A stretch of 64,000 bases of DNA from CBDFGK01 sp965247075 (GTDB lineage: Bacteria; Pseudomonadota; Gammaproteobacteria; Pseudomonadales; Halieaceae): contig CBDFGK010000003.1 in the NCBI GenBank assembly GCA_965247075.1, positions 930,001-994,000 of the forward strand. The letters run 5' to 3'. Numbering within the stretch: the stretch's first letter is position 1; each line of letters begins with the position of its first letter. Below are positions 45,453-55,858 of this stretch, piece by piece. Below the pieces are notes generated by a model. That model did not search any database, was not told where the DNA came from, and worked only from the letters and a program-made list of their open reading frames with translations. The translations under genes were made by a program, and so were the position numbers.

Positions 45453-46835
45453 ATGAGCACCGCAGAAAAAATTGCAGCTAGCCAAGACTATAAAGTCGCC
45501 GCTATTTCACTGGCCGAATATGGTCGCCGTGAAATCGCTATTGCCGAGGGTGAAATGCCTGCCCTGATGGCCATGCGCGCCAAATACCGGGATTCACAAC
45601 CACTGGCCGGAGCCAGTATTATCGGTTGTATCCACATGACCATCCAGACCGCTGTTCTCATCGAGACCCTCAAGGAACTGGGTGCGGATGTGCGCTGGTC
45701 TTCCTGTAATATTTTTTCCACCCAGGATCATGCTGCCGCCGCCATCGCCGCTGCCGGTGTACCCGTGTACGCCTGGAAAGGAGAGACCGAAGAAGAATAC
45801 GAGTGGTGCCTGGAGCAGACCATACTCAAGGATGGCCAGCCCTGGGATTGCAACATGGTATTGGACGACGGCGGCGACCTGACCGGCATGTTGCACGAGA
45901 AGTACCCGGCCATGCTGGACAAGATCCACGGCATCACCGAGGAAACTACCACTGGCGTACACCGCCTGCAGAAGATGCTGGAAGAGGGTTCGCTGAAGGT
46001 GCCGGCCATCAACGTTAACGACTCTGTGACCAAGTCCAAGAACGACAACAGGTACGGCTGCCGCCACAGCCTCAATGACGCCATCAAGCGTGGCACCGAC
46101 CACCTGATGTCTGGCAAGAAGGCACTGGTCATCGGTTACGGTGACGTCGGCAAGGGCTCGGCCCAGTCCCTGCGCCAGGAAGGCATGATTGTAAGGATTT
46201 CTGAAATCGATCCCATTTGTGCCATGCAGGCCTGCATGGATGGCTATGAAGTCACCTCGCCCTACAACAATGGCGTGGTCGCCGATGGCGCCAACACAGA
46301 GCTGCTGGCCACTATCGACCTGGTGGTTACCGCCACCGGCAATTACAACGTCTGCGATAGCCAGGTTCTCAAAGCCCTCAAGAGCGGTGCGGTAATTTGT
46401 AATATCGGCCACTTCGACAACGAAATCGACACCGCCTTTATGCGCGAAAACTGGGAGTGGGAAGAAGTTAAGCCGCAGGTGCACACCATCTATCGTGATC
46501 GCGCCGACAACGACCGGTTGATCCTGCTCTCGGAAGGCCGCCTGGTAAATCTGGGCAACGCCACCGGTCACCCGTCGCGCATCATGGATGGTTCTTTCGC
46601 CAACCAGGTGCTGGCGCAAATCTACATGTACGCGCGCAAGTTCGCCGATCTTGACGCAAACATGAAGCCCTCGGCCCTGTCTGTAGAAGTGCTGCCCAAG
46701 AAGCTGGACGAAGAAGTGGCCGCCCACATGGTCAACGGTTTTGGCGCCGTACTCACCAGACTCACCGATGAGCAGGCCAACTATATCAACGTCAACGTTG
46801 ATGGCCCATTCAAGCCAGACAGCTACAAGTACTAA
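45453..46835 (+). CDS. ahcY: S-adenosylhomocysteine hydrolase
   Basis: The 460-residue protein has substrate residues in IHMTIQTAVLIETLKELGAD, WSSCNIFSTQDHAAAA and GITEETTTGVHRL. The NAD motif is KALVIGYGDVGKGSAQSLR and the C-terminus is NVDGPFKPDSYKY, as in nearly all members. It splits S-adenosylhomocysteine into adenosine and homocysteine, relieving inhibition of methyltransferases. The metF ATG follows its stop after one base. Confidence 0.97.
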   Translation: MSTAEKIAASQDYKVAAISLAEYGRREIAIAEGEMPALMAMRAKYRDSQPLAGASIIGCIHMTIQTAVLIETLKELGADVRWSSCNIFSTQDHAAAAIAAAGVPVYAWKGETEEEYEWCLEQTILKDGQPWDCNMVLDDGGDLTGMLHEKYPAMLDKIHGITEETTTGVHRLQKMLEEGSLKVPAINVNDSVTKSKNDNRYGCRHSLNDAIKRGTDHLMSGKKALVIGYGDVGKGSAQSLRQEGMIVRISEIDPICAMQACMDGYEVTSPYNNGVVADGANTELLATIDLVVTATGNYNVCDSQVLKALKSGAVICNIGHFDNEIDTAFMRENWEWEEVKPQVHTIYRDRADNDRLILLSEGRLVNLGNATGHPSRIMDGSFANQVLAQIYMYARKFADLDANMKPSALSVEVLPKKLDEEVAAHMVNGFGAVLTRLTDEQANYINVNVDGPFKPDSYKY

Positions 46836-46836
46836 A

Positions 46837-47676
46837 ATGGCTGACCGCAAACCCAATATCAGCTTTGAGTACTTCCCGCCCAAGACCGATGCGGGCCGGG
46901 AGAAATTGCTACAGGAAACCACGCCGACCCTGAACGAACTGGGGCCGGAGTTTTTCTCCTGCACCTACGGTGCCGACGGTTCTGCGCGAGACAATACCCT
47001 GGGTATTGTTGCGGCGCTCCACCAGGCCGGCATAAAAGTGGCCCCTCACCTCAGCTTTGGTGGCGATGATGAACATGCCATGGGGGAGTTGCTTGACCAT
47101 TATGTAGATCTGGGTATCGAGCACCTGGTTGCCCTGCGTGGTGACATGCCCTCCGGAATGTGGGGCGCCAACCTGGTCTACGCCAATGAACTGGTGGAAT
47201 TTGTACGCGAGAGAACCGGCGATCATTTTCGCATTGCGGTCGCTGCTTACCCGGAGATTCACCCCCAGGCCGATGATTATCTGACTGATATCCAGTATCT
47301 GAAGGCCAAGTTTGACGCCGGCGCCAATGTTGCAATCACCCAGTACTTTTACAACGTCGACGCCTACTTTTACTTCCTCGACCAGTGCGCGGCGGCGGGC
47401 ATCGATAAGCCCATATTTGCCGGCATTATGCCCATCACCAATTACGAGAATCTGGCGCGCTTTTCCAAAAACTGTGGTGCTGAAATCCCGCGCTGGATTT
47501 GCCAGCGACTGGCAGGCTATCGAGGTGACAAGGGCAGCATTATGAAGTTTGGCATTGAGGTGGTAACACAGTTGTGCCAGACGCTGCTGGACAATGGCTG
47601 CCCAGGCATTCATTTTTACACCATGAATCAACCGGAGCCCACGCGCACCATCTATCGGAACCTGGGCCTGGGCTAG
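46837..47676 (+). CDS. metF: Methylenetetrahydrofolate reductase
   Basis: The 279-residue TIM-barrel flavoprotein reads ISFEYFPPKTDAGREKLLQE at the start, then FFSCTYGADGS, HLVALRGDMPSGMW, IAVAAYPEIHPQADD and TQYFYNVDAYFYFLDQCAAA, ending in IHFYTMNQPEPTRTIYRNLG. It reduces methylene- to methyl-tetrahydrofolate for methionine synthesis. The ATG follows the ahcY stop by one base, so it is cotranscribed. Confidence 0.96.
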   Translation: MADRKPNISFEYFPPKTDAGREKLLQETTPTLNELGPEFFSCTYGADGSARDNTLGIVAALHQAGIKVAPHLSFGGDDEHAMGELLDHYVDLGIEHLVALRGDMPSGMWGANLVYANELVEFVRERTGDHFRIAVAAYPEIHPQADDYLTDIQYLKAKFDAGANVAITQYFYNVDAYFYFLDQCAAAGIDKPIFAGIMPITNYENLARFSKNCGAEIPRWICQRLAGYRGDKGSIMKFGIEVVTQLCQTLLDNGCPGIHFYTMNQPEPTRTIYRNLGLG

Positions 47677-47695
47677 ACATTATGTAGTGACCTAG

Positions 47696-47729
47696 CCGTC
47701 CTCAACGCCGTGGATTAAGCTGAGGACGG
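47696..47729. terminator. Hairpin downstream of metF, possible terminator
   Basis: A 9-bp stem CCGTCCTCA / TGAGGACGG with a 16-base loop lies 20 bases after metF. No T-run follows directly (ACATTTTCGG), so termination is uncertain. It could also belong to the end of the IS66 relic that begins soon after. Confidence 0.4.
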
Positions 47730-47784
47730 AACATTTTCGGCTCAGAGCCCTGAAATCTATGTTATCCCAAACAGGGAGTGTATG

Positions 47785-48514
47785 GGCGCAGGTTGACACA
47801 CAGGGATGGCTATTCCGGGTACAGCAAAGTGTGCCAAGCAGTGGGCATCACCCGGATTGGATGCTTTGATCATGCCCGACGCAAGTTCGTTGAGGCCAGT
47901 CGGGCGGCCCAGACCAGGGGCAACAAAAGAAAGTGGGGCAGCCCACCAAGGCCGACGTGGCGTTAAGCAAGATCCGCAGGCTGTATGCGATAGAGAAATC
48001 GATCAAGAACCTGGAGCACGACCAGAAAAAACAGGCGCGACAGACACTCAGCGTGCCGATTCTCGAGGACCTGAAACCGTGGCTGGAGAAGAACGTCAAT
48101 CGGGTACCCAAAGATAGCCTGACCCATAAGGCGATAAGGTATACGCTGAACCAGTGGGAGTATCTGATTGGCTATTGTGAGGATGGCCGGCTGCACATCA
48201 GTAATGCACTGACAGAGAATGCGATCAGGCCTTTTGCTGTTGGACGCCGGGCCTGGCTTTTTGCAGCTACCTCACACGGTGCCTGCGCCAGTGCGACCTG
48301 CTATAGTTTGGTAGAAACGGCTAAGGCGAATAAGCTTGAGCCCTACGCTTGCCTCCAGCATGTGCTGTCGCACATTGCGGCGGCAGATACGGTGGAGAAG
48401 CTTGAGGCGTTACTGCCCTGGAACATGCAAGTCGAAGACTAACGGCGGGGCAAACTGATTAACTGTTCGATGACTACCTGATAATGTCAACGGGGGTCGA
48501 TTTAGAGGCGCTTA
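47785..48514 (+). pseudogene. IS66 TnpC relic
   Basis: Translations in two frames give DGYSGYSKVCQAVGITRIGC with DHARRKFVEASRAAQ, then KADVALSKIRRLYAIEKSIK, SNALTENAIRPFAVGRRAWL and CYSLVETAKANKLEPYACLQ. That is the C-terminal half of the IS66 DDE transposase with one frameshift near 47935. A CGCTTAC tip near 48508-48514 resembles the right end of the intact IS66 at 53320. The left half is lost. The DNA from 48515 to 48568 holds nothing recognisable. Confidence 0.8.
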
Positions 48515-49293
48515 CCTTTAACATTCTTGTAACACCTTGAAATACAACAAAAAAGTACTTTTGCAGTGGCTCTTCTCCGCTTCTATGAGTGAAAAAGGAT
48601 GCCGATCCCCACGTAATCTGTTGGTATATAAGGCCTATCACAACTTTATATGGAACAGGTATATGGGAATCGACATCCAGAGGGATATTTTGGGCCTCAA
48701 GGGGCAGTGCGTCAATCAGATAAAACTGGACGAGGAGGAGAGACAGCTCGTCATTTGCTGCCGCCGGGACAGGCGCAGAAAAGCCATAGACCCCGTTACC
48801 GAGCAGCAGGGAACGGTCAACCGGTATGTCCGCCGACAGGTCAGGGATGTGCCGCTGTTTGGCTATCCCTGCGTGATTGAAATGGAGCTGGCCCAAGTAT
48901 GTATCAGCAAGAACGAACGGTGGATAGAGAGCTGTGAGTTTGTTGACACGGGATGGCGTTTCACCCGTCGCTTCTGTCGCATGATCAGTGGCCTGTGCCG
49001 CCACATGAGTATTCAGGCTGTCTCCAGGCATTTGGGGATACGCTGGGAGACGGTGAAAAAGATCGACAAGGCGTACCTGGAGGAAAGTCTCCCGGCGCTC
49101 GATCCGACACAGCTGACCGGCCTGAAGTACCTCGGTGTTGATGAGGTGGCCAGGGCGAAGGGCCACGACTACATGACGGTGATTTACGACATGGTCGAAG
49201 GGCATTTAATCGTAAGCGCAAAATAAACCACGCCCTGTTCTCCTAACCATGGAACCGGCACCCTGTCATTCCCGCCCTGACAGGAGTAGCTCT

Positions 49294-49635
49294 ATGCCAC
49301 AGACCGATAAGGCCTCCCTTACCGAACGACAGCAATACTGGTTACAGCATATTCGTGCCTGCGATGCCGCTGGGCAAACCAGAATTGAATATGCCCGAGC
49401 AAATGGTATTAACGTCCATTCATTGTATTCCGCCAAGAAGGCACTGGCAGCAAAAAGCACACTGCCACCTCGTAAGGCCATCCGCTTTCAAAAGGTACAA
49501 GCTCCAACTGTTCACTCTCACCCGCATAGCCAGTGGCGCATTCAGCTGCCCAACAGTGTCATGGTCGCCTTTGACGGTGAACCTGATGCCGGCACATTGT
49601 CACTGGTACTGAGCACGGCGGCGTCCCTGTCATGA
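49294..49635 (+). CDS. tnpA: IS66 accessory protein TnpA
   Basis: The 113-residue protein from ATG 49294 has a helix-turn-helix: RQQYWLQHIRACDAAGQTRI then EYARANGINVHSLYSAKKAL. This is the TnpA of IS66, required for transposition with TnpB and TnpC. Its stop overlaps the tnpB start by 4 bases. Confidence 0.88.
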   Translation: MPQTDKASLTERQQYWLQHIRACDAAGQTRIEYARANGINVHSLYSAKKALAAKSTLPPRKAIRFQKVQAPTVHSHPHSQWRIQLPNSVMVAFDGEPDAGTLSLVLSTAASLS

Positions 49636-49991
49636 TGCGGCCCTCGAATGATCTGCCCGTGGTCTACCTGTGCCGCGATGCCATCGACTTCCGCAAGGGA
49701 ATCAATGGCTTGTCGATACTGGTGGAAGATGCGTTGTGCCTTGACCCTTTCTCGCAGCAGTTGTTTGTGTTTTGTAACCGGCGCCGCAACCAGATTAAGA
49801 TACTTTACTGGGAGAGCAGTGGCTTCTGTATGTGGCAGAAGCGTTTGGAAAAAGCGCGTTTTCATTGGCCACGCAAGTCTGAAGATGAGATCGTCACACT
49901 CACCTCACAGCAGCTAAACTGGCTGCTTGACGGCTACGACATTATGCGCTTAGAACCGCACAAAAAACTATATTTCAGTAGTGTTTTATAG
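49632..49991 (+). CDS. tnpB: IS66 accessory protein TnpB (Orf2)
   Basis: The 119-residue protein is typical of the family: VYLCRDAIDFRKGINGLSIL then LFVFCNRRRNQIKILYWESS and GFCMWQKRLEKARFHWP. Its ATG overlaps the tnpA stop. Function in transposition is known genetically; the mechanism is unclear. Confidence 0.93.
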   Translation: MMRPSNDLPVVYLCRDAIDFRKGINGLSILVEDALCLDPFSQQLFVFCNRRRNQIKILYWESSGFCMWQKRLEKARFHWPRKSEDEIVTLTSQQLNWLLDGYDIMRLEPHKKLYFSSVL

Positions 49992-51405
49992 GGTTATTTG
50001 CATCTATAAGAGGTATAATAGCGGGCATGACAAGCCTGCTCAAACAGCTACCCGATGACATTGATACCCTACAGGCTTTGGTGGTTGAACAGGTCGCTTG
50101 CAACGAAGAATTATTGGCACAAAAGCAGGTTGGCGAACAAGAAAATGTACGTCTCAACGCTAAACTTCTCTCCTTACAGGAACAACTCAATCTGGCACTG
50201 GCTCGACGTTTTGCCGCCAGCAGTGAGAAGATCTCCCCGGATCAGATCCGTTTGTTTGATGAAGCCGAAGTCGAGGCACAGGCAGAACCGGTCGAAGACG
50301 AGAGCGTTATCATTGCCGAGCATAGCCGCCGGAAACGGGGTCGCAAGAAGCTGCCCGACATACTCCCCCGGGTGGACGTTATTCACGAGTTGTCTGCAGA
50401 GGATCAAGTCTGCCCCCACGATGGTGCTTGCCTGACCGAGATCGGCGAAGTTGTCTCTGAACAGCTCGATATCGTACCGGCCAGGATTCAGGTGATTCGC
50501 CACATCCGCAAACAGTATGCCTGTGACTGTGGCCAGTGCATCAAGACAGCGGCCCTGCCGCCGCAGCCTATCCCCAAGAGCCTGGCGTCACCGGGCCTGC
50601 TGGCACACATCACGGTGTCCAAATACCAGGACGCCCTGCCGCTATACCGCCAGGAGGCCATCCTGCGCCGTATCGGTATTGAATTACCCCGTGCAACCCT
50701 GGCCAACTGGATGATCAAGGCCGGTGTTCTGGTGCAACCACTGATTAATCTCATGCGGGACCGGTTGCTGGGCTATGACATTGTGCAAATGGATGAAACT
50801 TCGGTGCAGGTGCTCAAGGAACCGGGGCAACGCGCCCAATCGAAATCCTATCTCTGGTTACAAAGGGGTGGGCCACCGGACCGGCCAATTATTCTGTATG
50901 ACTATGGCCCGGGTCGGGGTGCCGGGGTACCTATGCGCTTGCTGGAAGGATTTAGGGGTTACCTGCAAACCGATGGCTATGACGGCTACAACGCGGCAGT
51001 GGTCAGCAACCGTCTTATGCATGTAGGTTGTATGGCGCATGCGCGACGCAAGTTCAGCGATGCGGTAAAGGCTCAAGGCAAGAACAGAAAACCTGGCAAG
51101 GCCCAGTTTGGATTGGCGTTAATCGGGAAGCTGTACCGGATAGAAAAGCAAGCCAGGCAACTGACACCACCGGAACGCTTCGACTACCGCCAACATCACG
51201 CAAAACCGATACTCGAGCAGCTGCGCCAGTGGCTGGATGACAGTCTGCCCCAGGTGCTGCCCGGCAGTGCGACAGGCAAGGCGCTGAGCTACCTGCACAA
51301 CGAGTGGGACAAACTGACGCGCTATCTGGACGATGGCCGCCTGGAGATCGACAACAATCTAGCAGAGAACGCCATCCGGCCCTTTGTGGTTGGAAGAAAA
51401 AATTG

Positions 51406-53085
51406 GGCTATATCCGGATCTCCCAACCAATGAAATACGATCCTGATGCTGTTTTATAGAGATTAGGACCTTACTCACAGTGTACGTAAATCGCTGGGAA
51501 TATGCGCAGGAATATCGAGGTCGCCAACGGTCAGGTAAATCATGTCGGCGAAGTTGTGCAGGTTACGATATCCAGACGCTCGGTTCTTGACGATTTTGAC
51601 AATGCGGTTCAGGCCTTCACCGACGGCATTGGTCAGGTTTCTATCGGTGAACGCGACGATGTTATCAAAGTGATTTCGCACCGTGGTGACAAATTGGCGC
51701 AACGAGGGGATACGGCTACGCAGGGCGGTGGTCATCCAGCGTTTCAGGAACTTCTCAGCTGAGCCACGATAACGGTAATTCCAGATGTGTTCGAACTCGT
51801 CCTTGAGCACCCAGGCTCGGTGGATACGCCGATTGGAGTTGCGCAAGCTATTGAGGAATCGAGACTGTCTCTTGGTGCGATGGCTCGAGTGCATGCTGAG
51901 CAGCCATCGCAGGCCCTTGATCGCCTTGCGCCCCCCGGTATCGAGGGCACGCCACTCGTCCTTGCGCACCTCATCCACAGCCTGGTTCAGCGCCTTGACG
52001 ACATGGAAGCGGTCGATGATGAGCGTGGCGTTGGGGCAGTGATGTTCAATGGCCCCGGTATAGGCGCGACTCATGTCACAACTGGCCCACAGGATGCGTG
52101 CTTTCTGCCCCTTGCTCAGGTGTTCGTTGAAGAAGCGGTCAATGGTCTCGCGGCCTTTTCCCAGGCCCACCCACAAGATACGAGAGCGGTCCAGATCATA
52201 GACGAGTGTGGCGAATTTGCGGCCCTTCAAGAAGGAAATCTCGTCGACGCCGAGAGTGACCAGGCCACGGATTTTATGGCCGTGGCGCACCCGCGTGATG
52301 ATCCGGTGCAGCAGGTCGGACAGGGTGGAGGAAGGCATCACCAGAATCTCGGCGGCGGCCTTCTGGGTCATGATCTGGCACAGGGAGCAGATCCGCCACT
52401 CCAGTCGGTAGGTGATACGTGAATAGGCTGGCGCCCAGGGGATCGTCTCCTGCACCCGCCCGTGCGTTGGGCAGCAGATCTCCTTTGGGGCATACCAGAG
52501 CAAGACCTTCATCCCCATGAGTGTGAGATCCTCCCACCGGCGCAGCTCGGTCGTATGACGCACAATCCGGCAGCGCCGTTCACATTCGGGGCAGCGGCAG
52601 CCATTCTTGTAGGGCTTGACCGCCAGATGCAGTTCCTTGTTGCGGTTTTTGAACCAGAACTGGGTGATTTTCATACCTTTGAGGCGTAATATCTTATACA
52701 GCAACTTCAGGTTGCTCACGGGCTTCTCCTTTTTGTTGACGGTAATCTACAGAGGGGATGAAGCCCGTGTTTACGTGTGAATTCAAGTCATTGCATCAAC
52801 ATGAAATGATGGGGAAGTTCGGGTCCTCGGGGATAACTGTGGGTAAAAGAACCCCGACATCTGTCAGCCGGACTCCGTGTGGACAGGCCGTGGATTTCAC
52901 CCCGCCATCCCTGGCGAGGTGATCATGTGGATAACCCGTGGAATGTTCGTGCCTCACATACCACCGGTTACCCACACTAACCCACCGCCTGCCCACACTA
53001 CGCCGGGGAAAGTCCAGGGGTATTCGGATAGTTTTTCAATAACAGGATTTTTTCAAAAAACTCGTTGGGAAACCCGGATAGACCC
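51406..53085 (-). mobile_element. ISL3-family element B (innermost)
   Basis: The element is 1680 bp with imperfect 24-bp ends, GGCTATATCCGGATCTCCCA and GGGTCTATCCGGGTTTCCCA. They are flanked by the perfect 8-bp duplication AAAAATTG at 51398-51405 and 53086-53093. It inserted in tnpC of the IS66. Its own transposase is intact, so it is the youngest of the three nested elements. About 300 bases at 52720-53085 are noncoding. Confidence 0.92.
51475..52719 (-). CDS. ISL3-family transposase (element B)
   Basis: The 414-residue transposase has an N-terminal zinc ribbon (CRCPECERRCRIVRH, then EICCPTHGRVQ), a helix-turn-helix MTQKAAAEILVMPSSTLSDL and the DDE core: LGVDEISFLKGRKFATLVYD, ASCDMSRAYTGAIEH with LIIDRFHVVKALNQAVD, and LTNAVGEGLNRIVKIVKNRA. 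It is only distantly related to element A, which has no obvious zinc ribbon. The frame is complete. Confidence 0.93.
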   Translation of the reverse strand: MSNLKLLYKILRLKGMKITQFWFKNRNKELHLAVKPYKNGCRCPECERRCRIVRHTTELRRWEDLTLMGMKVLLWYAPKEICCPTHGRVQETIPWAPAYSRITYRLEWRICSLCQIMTQKAAAEILVMPSSTLSDLLHRIITRVRHGHKIRGLVTLGVDEISFLKGRKFATLVYDLDRSRILWVGLGKGRETIDRFFNEHLSKGQKARILWASCDMSRAYTGAIEHHCPNATLIIDRFHVVKALNQAVDEVRKDEWRALDTGGRKAIKGLRWLLSMHSSHRTKRQSRFLNSLRNSNRRIHRAWVLKDEFEHIWNYRYRGSAEKFLKRWMTTALRSRIPSLRQFVTTVRNHFDNIVAFTDRNLTNAVGEGLNRIVKIVKNRASGYRNLHNFADMIYLTVGDLDIPAHIPSDLRTL

Positions 53086-54039
53086 AAAAATTGGCTGTTC
53101 AGCACTTCAGTCGAGGGCGTCAATGCCAGTGCCAACCTGTACTCGTTGATCGAGACCGCCAAGGCCAACAGGCTGGAGCCGTATGCCTACCTGCGGTACC
53201 TGTTTGCAGAGTTGCCCAGAGCAGAGACCGTTGAGACTATCGAAGCCCTGTTGCCAGGCAACGTAAACCCAGAGCAGATCAAGCTCTAACACGCTACCCT
53301 GTCGTTTGTTAACCGCTTACATTTAATCGGGGTGGAAACGGGCCGAACGGCTGATGTGTTCTCTGCATTTCTAAAGCAACTTCCGGCAGAAACCACTGCA
53401 AACATAGAGGCTGTTGCGATGGACTTGGGGCCATCCTATCAGAAATCAGTACGTGATTGCTTACCCAATGCCGACATTGTGTTTGACCGTTTCCACGTTA
53501 TGAAGAACTACAGCAAGGCTCTGAGCAATCAGCGGCGAATTGAGTTTGGAAAGGCCAATAAAGAGGGCAAGAAATTGTTAACAGGAACACATTACCTGGT
53601 GCTGAAAAACGCCGATAAACTGAACGAATCCCAGGCTCAAAAATTACAACGGCTATTGGATGAAAATGCCAATCTCAATACGCTGTATATCCTGAAGGAA
53701 CAGCTTCAGGCCTTGTGGGAATCAAAGACTGTCGAACTGATGCAAGAGAGACTGGAAGCCTGGTGCCGGATAGCCGATCAATCGACCCTGCTCTACCTGA
53801 AGAAGTTTGCAAAGTCGTTGAGAAACCACCGTGTGGGCATTTGCAATTACGCGAGGCACAAGCTCACCAGCGCCAGGATCGAGGCCGGCAACATCGGTAT
53901 CGGCATGATCCGCAAGCGCGCCAGAGGCATCAGGGATACCGAGTATTTCAAACTCAAGATCAGGCAGTCATCGCTACCGGATAATGACTCGATGTTCTAT
54001 GTGCGGCCTAATCTTCACTCACAAGACCGGAGAAGAGCC

Positions 54040-54056
54040 TTTGCAGTTAAGTGCAG
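54040..54056 (+). repeat. 17-bp direct repeat, left copy
   Basis: TTTGCAGTTAAGTGCAG recurs exactly at 55935-55951. The two copies bracket a small secreted-protein gene. The left copy's first 8 bases also serve as the right target duplication of ISL3 copy 4. The origin is unknown; a duplication or recombination site is possible. Confidence 0.7.
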
Positions 54057-54292
54057 GGTAATTTCGGCATATTCGCACCCCAAGTCATCCTGTTATTTCA
54101 CCGTCACCACCCAATTCCCGCCCTTGTCTTCGAGTTCGTAGGTATACCTCCCTCCGTTACATACAACAACATAGCCCCCACCAAACAGGAACGAAGTCAT
54201 GGCATAAACAGAGGAGCAAGCGTACCCCAAAAGTTGGATCAGTCCCTGCGCACCTTCTATTTGGGTTTTTGTCACCATGCTGGTGTACCTAG

Positions 54293-55858
54293 GAGTCTGT
54301 CGGGGTTGACCCGAGCGAAGCAGGAGTACATTGCGCCCACTCAAGTACCCATTCCAATTTTTTGTTTGAACTGCCTCCCAAGGTGCAAAATTGGGCACCA
54401 TTGCTCGGGATAAGGCTTCCCTTATTCATGCTCTCAGCCTCCCAGGGCGTACATGCGCTTCAGATTCCACGCCATGCACACCAAATTCCATTCACCTTGC
54501 GCCGCATCCCGCCCGCGAAGGTGAAACCGCCGAAACCCCATCACCTCTTTAACTATTCCAAATACCGTTTCCACCGTGGATTTTCGTTTGGCATAGATTG
54601 CCTTACCCTCAGCGGTTCGCAATCGATATGCCATCGCTGTCACGGCATCGGCATCCGGTGGGCATGGGGGAGGTGTCCTGAATCGTTCATCCCAGGGAAG
54701 GTTGTGTCGCTCCCGATGATCCGAGATATAGGGTATGATCTCCGCGTCTTCACAGCGACCTACGTTATCAGCGCTGAAGTAACCCGCATCCGCCAATAAG
54801 GCCTCCGCCTTGCCCAACTGCGCTTCCGCATCCGCCAATCCGTTCAGGGTCGGCTCAATCTCCTGCTTGTCATTCGGCTGCTGTGTGATGTGATTTTCCA
54901 CAATCAGGTATGATTCGATATCAACGGCAGCCTGTGCGTTGTAGCCCTGCACAAATCCCTCCGAAGACGGCATGATGCGTGATTCTCCATCGGTAAAATT
55001 AACCTGATCCTTATCCCGTGGCCCAGGCTCAGGTGGCTTTGGCTCACGCCCTCTGGCTTGCTTGCCAGTCTCGGCTTCCTTGTCCTTGCGACACTTGAGC
55101 TTTGCCTCATACTCAGCCTGCTCGGCCTCAAAGCGTTCTTGCGCACGTCGCTCAATCTCTTCCTTGGCTTGCTTGATGGCCGCCAGCCGATCTTCCCGGC
55201 GCGCCAGTTCATCAGGAATGTCGATCGGCGGCTTATCTTCAGTATCGGCCTGTTCCGCCCGCCTGAGCAGTTCCTGTACCTCTCGGCGAAGTTGCTCTTC
55301 CAGTTTGTTCGCATAGCCCCAGCTCATCGCCTTGTGCTTGCTGGCGTTGGCCTTGATCTTGGTTCCGTCCAGGCTGACCTTGCCCAGCTTGAACACGCCC
55401 ATCACCTTGGCGACCACCAATATCTGTACAAACAAACCTTCCAGCTCCGGCAGAAAACGCTTGCGAAAGGTGGCGATCGTGTCATGGTCCGGGTGCGCGT
55501 CTGCGGTGATATAACGAAAGGCAACCGAGTCGTGGGTCGCCTGCTCCAGCTTGCGACTGGAGAATATCCCGGTCGCGTAACCGTAGAACAACAGCGCTAC
55601 TAACACAGCGGGGTGATAGGGCTGTTTCCCACCGCCACCATAGCGAGTTACCAGTTCACTCAAGTCGAGTTGATCCACAATATCCACTACAAAGCGTGCC
55701 AGGTGTTTCTCCGGCAACCAGTCCTGCAAGGAGGGCGGTAGCAGGTACGGAGTATCTCGATTGATCGGCTGGAATTTGGCTGACATGGTAGCCTCGATCT
55801 CTTCTTGGTACGATGGGCTTATTCTATCATTAATGCTGTCGCTAAATCCGACAGACTC
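54293..55858 (-). mobile_element. IS1182-family element, copy 2
   Basis: At 1566 bp it is the same length as copy 1, with ends GAGTCTGTCGG and their complement, flanked by CTAG at 54289-54292 and 55859-55862. It is inserted in the small secreted-protein gene. Confidence 0.92.
54434..55786 (-). CDS. IS1182-family transposase (copy 2)
   Basis: The 450-residue protein is nearly identical to the copy at 8883; differences include MSAKFQ for MSGKFQ and KPPIDIP for EPPIDIP. It has the same DDE layout (VSLDGTKIKANASK, LLADAGYFSADN, STVETVFGIV). Both copies appear functional and were probably spread recently. Confidence 0.93.
   Translation of the reverse strand: MSAKFQPINRDTPYLLPPSLQDWLPEKHLARFVVDIVDQLDLSELVTRYGGGGKQPYHPAVLVALLFYGYATGIFSSRKLEQATHDSVAFRYITADAHPDHDTIATFRKRFLPELEGLFVQILVVAKVMGVFKLGKVSLDGTKIKANASKHKAMSWGYANKLEEQLRREVQELLRRAEQADTEDKPPIDIPDELARREDRLAAIKQAKEEIERRAQERFEAEQAEYEAKLKCRKDKEAETGKQARGREPKPPEPGPRDKDQVNFTDGESRIMPSSEGFVQGYNAQAAVDIESYLIVENHITQQPNDKQEIEPTLNGLADAEAQLGKAEALLADAGYFSADNVGRCEDAEIIPYISDHRERHNLPWDERFRTPPPCPPDADAVTAMAYRLRTAEGKAIYAKRKSTVETVFGIVKEVMGFRRFHLRGRDAAQGEWNLVCMAWNLKRMYALGG

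Larger units (their letters stand above)
50027..53289 (+). pseudogene. tnpC: IS66 transposase TnpC, split by ISL3
   Basis: The two parts, 50027-51405 and 53094-53289, join in frame to 524 residues. The first part has the leucine-zipper N-terminus, a zinc-finger-like YACDCGQCI and the DDE segment (GYDIVQMDETSVQVLKE, then LQTDGYDGYNA and LEIDNNLAENAIRPFVVGRK). The second part is the conserved tail LFSTSVEGVNASANLYSLIE with PYAYLRYLF. The break falls in GRKNW. It is inactive. Confidence 0.9.
49212..53320 (+). mobile_element. IS66-family element, itself interrupted by an ISL3 element
   Basis: The ends GTAAGCG (left) and CGCTTAC (right) are flanked by the perfect 8-bp duplication ATTTAATC at 49204-49211 and 53321-53328, as expected for IS66. 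The tnpA, tnpB and tnpC genes are in standard order. Removing the inner ISL3 (1680 bp) and its duplication leaves about 2.42 kb, the usual IS66 size. Confidence 0.93.
48586..54007 (+). pseudogene. ISL3 transposase (element A, copy 4), split by IS66
   Basis: The N-terminal part is 48586-49211 (MSEKGCRSPRNLL through DMVEGHLI) and the C-terminal part resumes at 53329 (GVETGRTADVFSAFLKQL). Together they rebuild the full protein. Near the end, a one-base deletion changes the terminal AA to a read-through tail after SMFYV. The gene is disrupted by the IS66 and cannot make active transposase. Confidence 0.88.
48569..54039 (+). mobile_element. ISL3 element A, copy 4, host of a nested IS66
   Basis: The ends GGCTCTTCTCCG (left) and CGGAGAAGAGCC (right) are intact and flanked by the perfect 8-bp duplication TTTGCAGT at 48561-48568 and 54040-54047. 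Subtracting the IS66 insertion and its 8-bp duplication leaves 1354 bp, close to the 1356 bp of copy 1. It is the outermost of three nested elements. Confidence 0.93.

Noticed and set aside
45594..46964. 456-codon minus-strand frame opposite ahcY
   Set aside because: It is a shadow of a clearly identified gene.
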